Assembly: GCA_963923455.1 (NCBI GenBank)
Contig: CAWULT010000150.1
Coordinates: 1-9,881, forward strand
Origin: CAWULT01 sp963923455
Lineage (GTDB): Bacteria; Acidobacteriota; Vicinamibacteria; Vicinamibacterales; UBA2999
Direction of reading: 5' to 3'
DNA: 9,881 nucleotides
Shown: positions 5,772-9,881 of the stretch, piece after piece
Numbering within the stretch: the stretch's first letter is position 1
Layout: every line of letters starts with the position of its first letter
Program-made: the position numbers and the translations under genes
The notes under the pieces: generated by a model
The model's input: the letters and a program-made list of their open reading frames with translations, nothing else
What the model was told of the DNA's origin: nothing
Databases searched by the model: none

Positions 5772-6977
5772 GTGTCCGCTTACGCCGCGTTCGAATCCCG
5801 CAACTACCGCTACCTCCTGGCCGGCACCACGCTCTCGATGGTGGCCACGCAGATGCTCGGCGTCGTCGTCGGCTGGGACCTGTACCTGACGACGAAGTCG
5901 CCGGTGGTCCTCGGCAACGTCGGGCTCGCGCAGATCATCCCAGTCTTCCTGTTCACGTTCTCGGCGGGCACGGTGGCCGACCGGCACGATCGGCGCCTGA
6001 CGACCGTCGCCATGCAGGCCCTCGTGGCGCTCGTGGGCTTCGGGCTGGCCGCGGCGGGCGCGTACCGCGGTGTGTGGACGATTTACGGCGCGCTGTTCCT
6101 CACCGCCACGGCGCGCGCGTTCCAGTGGCCCGCCAATCAGGCACTGCTGCCGCAGACAGTGCCGGCCAAGGCGCTCACCAACGCCGTCTCGTGGTCGGGC
6201 ACCGGGCGCGAATTCGCCACCGTCGGCGGCCCGGCGATCGCCGGCGGCCTGCTCGCGGCCTTCGGCAGCGAGAGCGTCTACCTGGCGCAGGCGCTCTGTT
6301 CGGTGGTGGCCGTCGCCTGCTTCGCCGCGCTGCGCGTGCCGCCGCCGGAGCCGCACCCGGCGTCGGCCGCCACGGGCTGGCGCGGCGCGCTCGAAGGGCT
6401 GCGCTTCGTCTGGCGCGAGAAGATCATCCTGAGCGCGATGACGCTCGACCTGCTCGCCGTGTTCTTCGGCGGCGCGGTGGCGCTGCTGCCCATCTTCGCC
6501 GAGGACATCCTGCAGGTCGGCGCCAACGGCCTCGGGTGGCTGCGCGCGGCGCCGGCAATCGGCGCCGGCCTGATGTCGCTGTTCCTGGCGCACCAGGCCC
6601 GCATTCCGCGCGGCGGCCTCACCGTGCTCGCCTCGGTGGGGATGTTCGGCGTCGCGACAATCGGGTTCGGCCTGTCGACCACGATGTGGCTGTCGTTCGT
6701 GATGCTGTTCCTCACGGGCGTCTTCGACGCCGTCAGCGTCGTGCTGCGCATCTCGATGGTGCAGATGCGGACGCCCGACGCGCTGCGCGGCCGCGTGTCG
6801 GCCGTCAACGGCCTCTTCATCGCCTCGTCGAACCAGTGGGGCGCCGTCGAGTCGGGGCTGGCGGCGCAGTGGCTGGGCACCGTGCCGTCGGTCGTCTTCG
6901 GCGGCGCGGCTACGATCGTCGTCGTCCTGGCGATCGGCGCGCTGTCGAAGAGCCTGCGCGAGTGGGAGCACGGCTGA
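5772..6977 (+). CDS. MFS transporter, MFS_3 / EntS-like exporter family, 401 aa
   Basis: This is a major facilitator superfamily protein of normal length (about 400 aa), probably with the usual 12 membrane helices, driven by the proton gradient. The typical N terminus F-E-S-R-N-Y-R-Y-L-L-A-G precedes helix 1. Motif A is clear at 66-75 (GTVADRHDRR) between helices 2 and 3. Residues 117-152, with W-P-A-N-Q-A-L-L-P and an N-A-V-S-W-S-G-T-G-R-E-F-A-T stretch, and the late LRGRVSAVNGLFI (338-350) are characteristic of the MFS_3 (EntS, transmembrane secretion effector) group. That group includes siderophore and macrolide exporters; the substrate here cannot be told, and no siderophore genes are near. 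The start is GTG; a later ATG (residue 23) would delete part of helix 1. Its left neighbour is divergent. Its right neighbour is on the same strand but 167 bp away, so probably not co-transcribed. Confidence 0.88.
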   Translation: MSAYAAFESRNYRYLLAGTTLSMVATQMLGVVVGWDLYLTTKSPVVLGNVGLAQIIPVFLFTFSAGTVADRHDRRLTTVAMQALVALVGFGLAAAGAYRGVWTIYGALFLTATARAFQWPANQALLPQTVPAKALTNAVSWSGTGREFATVGGPAIAGGLLAAFGSESVYLAQALCSVVAVACFAALRVPPPEPHPASAATGWRGALEGLRFVWREKIILSAMTLDLLAVFFGGAVALLPIFAEDILQVGANGLGWLRAAPAIGAGLMSLFLAHQARIPRGGLTVLASVGMFGVATIGFGLSTTMWLSFVMLFLTGVFDAVSVVLRISMVQMRTPDALRGRVSAVNGLFIASSNQWGAVESGLAAQWLGTVPSVVFGGAATIVVVLAIGALSKSLREWEHG

Positions 6978-7056
6978 CCTCACTGTACGGCTCGCGCTGG
7001 TGAGTCGTCCGCACCGAAGGGAAGAATCACTCGCTCCGCGCCGAGACGCAGCCCCC

Positions 7057-7070
7057 GATTCGACCGAATC
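7057..7070. promoter_or_regulatory. Short perfect palindrome upstream of the beta-barrel gene
   Basis: GATTCG and CGAATC are separated by two bases in the 167-bp gap between 6977 and 7145. The dyad is too tight for a good RNA hairpin and is more like an operator half-site pair. It is the most A/T-containing symmetric element in the gap. The rest of the gap shows no clear -35/-10 pair. Confidence 0.25.
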
Positions 7071-7144
7071 AGCCCGCGGCTCGCGTATCCGACGCCACAC
7101 GTCTGGGGTACCTGTCTTGCAGACCCGATGGACGGGAGGCCCAT

Positions 7145-7699
7145 ATGCGTGCTGCTTCGAAAGCTATTGTCGTCGTCACTTTCGCGTTTCTGGCCCTGGC
7201 TGTAGGACGTACCCCGGCGTCAGCTCAAGGAATTGAAATCGGCACGTCACTGTTCAACGGCACCTTCGAAGCAGAGGACGACGGCATATCCGCGATAGGC
7301 ATCCCCTCCGGCGGGTTCGGCATCCGGAACCCAGGCCTCTACGCATCGTTCTTCGCAGGTCAGTACGTCGCGATCGAACCGCAGTTAGGGTTCGTCTGGT
7401 TCTCCCTCGATGGCGAATCCGGCCACTTGCTGAACTTCGCCGGGCAGTTCGACTGGTTCCCGCAGGGCGCGAAGCGATCGAGTCCGTACGTGTTCGCCTC
7501 GGCCGGGGTGCTCGACGCTGGGGACGACTACTCGCCAAAATCGTTCGGGGGCGGCGCGGGATATCGGATGCTTTCGGGTGAACGGTTGGCTCTGCGCTTC
7601 GACGTGAGGTACACGCACTACACGGGCGAGTTCGCGGACGAGGACACCAACGCGGTTTCGTTCACGGTGTCGATCGGCGGGGTGTTCGGCCAGCGGTAG
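7145..7699 (+). CDS. Small outer-membrane beta-barrel protein, 184 aa
   Basis: The ATG at 7145 has a good ribosome-binding site, GGGAGG at 7134-7139, 5 nt upstream. A signal peptide (1-28, ending P-A-S-A-Q) is followed by about 156 residues with the alternating pattern of a porin-like barrel: aromatic and small residues in strands such as G-L-Y-A-S-F-F-A-G, Y-V-A-I-E-P-Q-L-G-F-V-W-F, Y-V-F-A-S-A-G-V and L-A-L-R-F-D-V-R-Y-T-H-Y, with Gly/Asp turns. The length suits an eight-stranded barrel of the OmpA/OmpW/Opacity type. The last strand is F-T-V-S-I-G-G-V-F, but three further residues (G-Q-R) follow the usual aromatic end. A/T-ending codons are much commoner here than in the neighbours, above all in the first 30 codons, which may point to later acquisition. 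No substrate can be proposed. Confidence 0.8.
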   Translation: MRAASKAIVVVTFAFLALAVGRTPASAQGIEIGTSLFNGTFEAEDDGISAIGIPSGGFGIRNPGLYASFFAGQYVAIEPQLGFVWFSLDGESGHLLNFAGQFDWFPQGAKRSSPYVFASAGVLDAGDDYSPKSFGGGAGYRMLSGERLALRFDVRYTHYTGEFADEDTNAVSFTVSIGGVFGQR

Positions 7700-7718
7700 C
7701 CTCCCGGCGCCCTAGCAT

Positions 7719-7740
7719 GGCGGCCGGCAGGGCGGCCGCC
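7719..7740. terminator. GC-rich hairpin after the beta-barrel gene, before the next start
   Basis: GGCGGCCG (7719-7726) pairs perfectly with CGGCCGCC (7733-7740) around a six-base loop. It starts 19 nt after the stop of the barrel gene and ends 16 nt before the next ATG. There is no T-run, so it would not be a classical intrinsic terminator. It could slow polymerase, stabilise the 3' end, or simply be GC-rich chance pairing. Confidence 0.35.
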
Positions 7741-7744
7741 GTGC

Positions 7745-7750
7745 CACAAT
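7745..7750 (+). promoter_or_regulatory. Candidate -10 box (CACAAT) placed for a leaderless start at 7757
   Basis: CACAAT matches TATAAT at four of six positions and ends 6 nt before the ATG, so transcription would begin at or beside the start codon. There is no Shine-Dalgarno site. The hairpin just upstream occupies the place of a -35 box, which is not recognisable. Confidence 0.25.
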
Positions 7751-7756
7751 CCAGTC

Positions 7757-8947
7757 ATGCCCTCTTTCCGAGCCTGGGTCGTCGCCGCGCTCGTGCTCGT
7801 CGCCCACGGCGTGCCGGCCCTCGCCCAGAGCCCGAACGACCTCGCCGGGTCGTGGACGCTCAATCGCCAGTTGAGCCAGTTTCCGCAGGAGGTCGGCTTC
7901 AGCGCGAACTTCCTCCCGCCGGCGGGACCTGGCGGCGGAGGCCGCGGTGGACGCCGCGACGCCGCCGACGCACCGCTGTCACTGCCCCGCGTCACGCAGA
8001 CGGAGGAAGATGCGCGCCGGGTGCGCTTCCTCACCGACGAGGTCCGCATCGGCCATGACCGGCTGACCATCGAGGTGACGCCGGCAGCCGTGACGTTGAC
8101 GCCGGATCGCGGCGTGCCGCGGACGCTGCGCCCGGGCCGGCGCGACGACGCGGTCGCGATCGGGCCGGTGACGGCCGTGACCAACGCCGCCTGGGAGGGC
8201 AGCCGCCTCGTGGTGGCCTACCGGGCCGAGACGGGACGCGTGGTGCGTTACACCTACACCGTGACGCCGGGCCCGCGGCAGCTCGTCGTCGACATCGAGT
8301 TCGTCGAGCCACGCGGCGGCGACAAGGTGCGCCGCGTCTACGACCCGACGAGGCCCGAGGACCTGGCCGCCCCGGCTGCACCCGCGCCAGGTGGCGGCCC
8401 GTTGAGCCGCGCCACCGCCCCGCCTGCCGGCGGAAGCCCGTTCGAGGGTGGCGCGCCGGGCGTGCCGCCCTCACCAGGGTCGAGCGCACCGGCCTCGCCG
8501 GGACCGGCCGGCGGCGCGATCGACCAGCGCCCCGACGCGGCCCTCAAGGGCCTGTCCCGGCTGGGCGTGATCGTCGAAGGCCTGGGCGCCGAGGCGCTGA
8601 AGTGTGGCCTGAAGCCGGACGCCCTCGAAGCCGCCGTCGCGAAGCGGCTGACCGACGCCGGCTTCCGCGTCGTGCGCAACACGGATGACGAGACGTACCT
8701 CTACGTCAACGTGAACACCGTCACGGCGTCGGGCTCGCTGTGCGTGTCGCGGTACGACGTGACGCTCTATTCGCACACGGCGGCGGCGCTGCCCCACACG
8801 CCGGCGCCGGTGCTGCTCCAGGTGGAACTGCTGCGCAAGGGCGGCATCGCCGGCGGCGCCCCGGCGGGACACGGCGACGGCGTCACGAAGAGCGTGCTCG
8901 ACTACGTGGACCAGTTCACCACACGCGTGAAGGGCGCCAACCCGTAG
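7757..8947 (+). CDS. Secreted two-domain protein of unknown function, 396 aa
   Basis: A signal peptide (1-24, ending P-A-L-A-Q) starts the protein. Domain 1 (about 27-200) opens with L-A-G-S-W-T-L-N-R-Q-L-S-Q-F-P, a start I associate with many secreted acidobacterial proteins. It contains a Gly/Arg insert (56-67) and beta-rich segments such as L-V-V-A-Y-R-A-E-T-G and Y-T-Y-T-V-T-P-G-P-R-Q-L; the look is of a lipocalin-like or other small beta fold. A Pro/Gly/Ala linker (about 200-255) follows. Domain 2 (about 264-392) reads as alpha/beta: L-G-V-I-V-E-G-L-G-A, L-T-D-A-G-F-R-V-V-R-N, Y-L-Y-V-N-V-N-T-V, V-L-L-Q-V-E-L-L-R-K-G-G-I. It has cysteines 283 and 329 possibly paired. Domain 2 resembles uncharacterised acidobacterial proteins. 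No catalytic motif is visible. It is convergent with the monooxygenase. Confidence 0.8.
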   Translation: MPSFRAWVVAALVLVAHGVPALAQSPNDLAGSWTLNRQLSQFPQEVGFSANFLPPAGPGGGGRGGRRDAADAPLSLPRVTQTEEDARRVRFLTDEVRIGHDRLTIEVTPAAVTLTPDRGVPRTLRPGRRDDAVAIGPVTAVTNAAWEGSRLVVAYRAETGRVVRYTYTVTPGPRQLVVDIEFVEPRGGDKVRRVYDPTRPEDLAAPAAPAPGGGPLSRATAPPAGGSPFEGGAPGVPPSPGSSAPASPGPAGGAIDQRPDAALKGLSRLGVIVEGLGAEALKCGLKPDALEAAVAKRLTDAGFRVVRNTDDETYLYVNVNTVTASGSLCVSRYDVTLYSHTAAALPHTPAPVLLQVELLRKGGIAGGAPAGHGDGVTKSVLDYVDQFTTRVKGANP

Positions 8948-8988
8948 CGGCGCCACACCCCGACCGGCATCCTTCCATTCCGGATGGC

Positions 8989-9010
8989 GCCGCGGGCGCG
9001 GCCCCGCGGC
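8989..9010. terminator. GC-rich hairpin between two convergent genes
   Basis: GCCGCGGG (8989-8996) pairs perfectly with CCCGCGGC (9003-9010) around a six-base loop, in the 74-bp gap between the stops at 8947 and 9022. Its place suggests a bidirectional terminator. It lacks a T-run in either direction, so this rests on position and symmetry alone. Confidence 0.35.
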
Positions 9011-9021
9011 CGCCGCACCGT

Positions 9022-9881
9022 TCACGACGATCGACTCACGACCGTGCCCGCAAGTACCGCGGGCGGCTCCTGCAGCACCATCGCGCCCGCGCTGCGTGAG
9101 GCCGCCATCCGCGCGATCGGCGGCAGCACGCGGTCGCGCACCCACCGGGCGGCCGGGTGCGTGATCTCGGCGAGCGCGCCGAGCCGGCCGGACAAGTCGG
9201 CCACCGCGCGCACCTTCGGCTGACGCCGCCCCTGCCACGCCTGCAGGGCCGAGGGCAGGTCCGGGCCGCGCCGGAGTTCGTCCACCAGCACCGCGGCGTC
9301 CACCAGCGCGCTGTTGCCGCCCTGTCCGAGATTGGGCGCCATGGCATGGGCCGCGTCGCCGAGCAGCACCAGGCGCCCGTCGACCCACCGGTCGCAGTCC
9401 ACGCGCACGACCCGCGTGACGATCAGGTCGTGCCACGACGACAGGCTGGTGAACATCGCCCCGGCGGGCGCGTAGGCCCGCGCCCAGATGGCGCGGAAGG
9501 CCTCGAGGTCCGCGGCCTCGGCGGCCGCGGCGCACGCGGCGGTGCCCGCCGACGCATAGAGGTACGTGCCGCCCGGCACCGGAAAGCTGCCGAAGAGCCC
9601 CGCGGCGGTCCACGCCTCCTCGCCGCGCGCGAGGCCCTCGGGCACGATGGCCCGCACGTAGGGGATGCCGGGCGCGCCAACCCGTGCCCCGAACGCCCCG
9701 CCCTGGCGCACGCGCGAGTGGACGCCGTCGGCACCGATCACCAGGTCGGCGCGAACCGTGTCGACGCCCTCGGGCGCCGCCGCGTCCAGCGTGCCGTCGG
9801 GCCGGGCGGCCAGCACCTCGGCGCCGCGGCGCATCGCGATCCGTGGCTCGCCCGCCACGGCGTCGAGCAGCACCTGCTGCA
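9022..9881 (-). CDS. FAD-dependent monooxygenase, C-terminal part (N terminus beyond the right edge)
   Basis: About 286 residues of a flavoprotein hydroxylase of the p-hydroxybenzoate hydroxylase / FAD_binding_3 group are visible. These enzymes use NAD(P)H and oxygen to hydroxylate or epoxidise small, often aromatic, substrates. The DG motif is present (DLVIGADGVHSRVR, bases about 9747-9706), contacting FAD and NAD(P)H. The GD motif is also present (DGRLVLLGDAAHAMAPNLGQ, about 9378-9319), which binds the ribose and pyrophosphate of FAD. The N-terminal G-x-G-x-x-G Rossmann motif must lie beyond base 9881. The frame is open to the window edge (preceding codons read Q-Q), so a GTG near 9873 is not a real start. 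The visible C terminus is short, without a thioredoxin-like extension. The substrate is unknown. Confidence 0.88.
   Translation of the reverse strand, partial: QQVLLDAVAGEPRIAMRRGAEVLAARPDGTLDAAAPEGVDTVRADLVIGADGVHSRVRQGGAFGARVGAPGIPYVRAIVPEGLARGEEAWTAAGLFGSFPVPGGTYLYASAGTAACAAAAEAADLEAFRAIWARAYAPAGAMFTSLSSWHDLIVTRVVRVDCDRWVDGRLVLLGDAAHAMAPNLGQGGNSALVDAAVLVDELRRGPDLPSALQAWQGRRQPKVRAVADLSGRLGALAEITHPAARWVRDRVLPPIARMAASRSAGAMVLQEPPAVLAGTVVSRSS

Noticed and set aside
5097..7100. 667-residue open frame on the minus strand
   Set aside because: Everything before 5711 is antisense to the MFS gene and has the Arg/His/Gln/Asp-rich composition of a GC-rich shadow frame. Only its last part, from the ATG at 5711 to about 5286, is real (first part of the UPF0104 protein).
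8471..9613. 380-residue minus-strand open frame spanning the convergent junction
   Set aside because: It crosses two well-supported genes in the wrong frame and has shadow composition. The monooxygenase motifs are in the frame ending at 9022.
1..9881. A defence, CRISPR, secretion or other multi-gene system
   Set aside because: No repeats-with-spacers, nuclease, transposase, integrase, tRNA or co-directional gene cluster was seen. The genes are mostly single units with unrelated roles.

Overview
The window is very GC-rich bacterial DNA with strong G/C preference at third codon positions, no RNA genes, no CRISPR array and no recognisable mobile element. Most predicted products are secreted or envelope proteins. 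Several resemble lineage-specific families of Acidobacteriota, especially Vicinamibacterales: a mature start of the GSWTLN type, an M-Q-C-M-x-V-W-G-G start on a SpoIIE phosphatase, and a V-N-G-x-x-G-G-x-N-R-V module. That assignment is an inference from protein style; no marker gene is present.

Eleven genes are seen, two of them cut by the window edges. From left to right they are: a partial secreted Gly/Arg-rich protein (1-171, -); a small cytosolic hypothetical protein (390-617, +); a secreted protein built of two copies of an unknown domain, with a frameshift in the second copy (672-1927, -); a SpoIIE/PP2C-type serine phosphatase (2071-2970, +); a secreted protein with a calcium-loop motif and a beta module (2986-3945, -); a secreted protein with a glycine-rich segment (4038-4679, +); a lysylphosphatidylglycerol-synthase-TM/UPF0104 membrane protein, also frameshifted (4657-5711, -); an MFS_3 exporter (5772-6977, +); a small outer-membrane beta-barrel with unusual codon use (7145-7699, +); a secreted two-domain protein (7757-8947, +); and the C-terminal part of an FAD-dependent monooxygenase (9022-9881, -).

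The first eight genes alternate strand strictly, so each is probably its own transcription unit. Divergent pairs share gaps of 218, 143, 92 and 60 bp. Convergent pairs are separated by 54 and 15 bp, overlap by 23 bp, or (right end) are separated by 74 bp. There is no operon-like pathway, and I see no evidence that these genes form one system; they read as an ordinary chromosomal stretch of envelope and housekeeping-accessory genes.

The observations most worth checking are these. Two separate genes are each disrupted by what looks like one missing G in a G5 run, and an internal repeat independently predicts the correct frame in one of them. A perfect 28-bp inverted repeat sits at the very left edge and may be an assembly fold-back. 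Four gene starts appear leaderless, with a -10-like box 6 to 11 nt upstream and no Shine-Dalgarno site.
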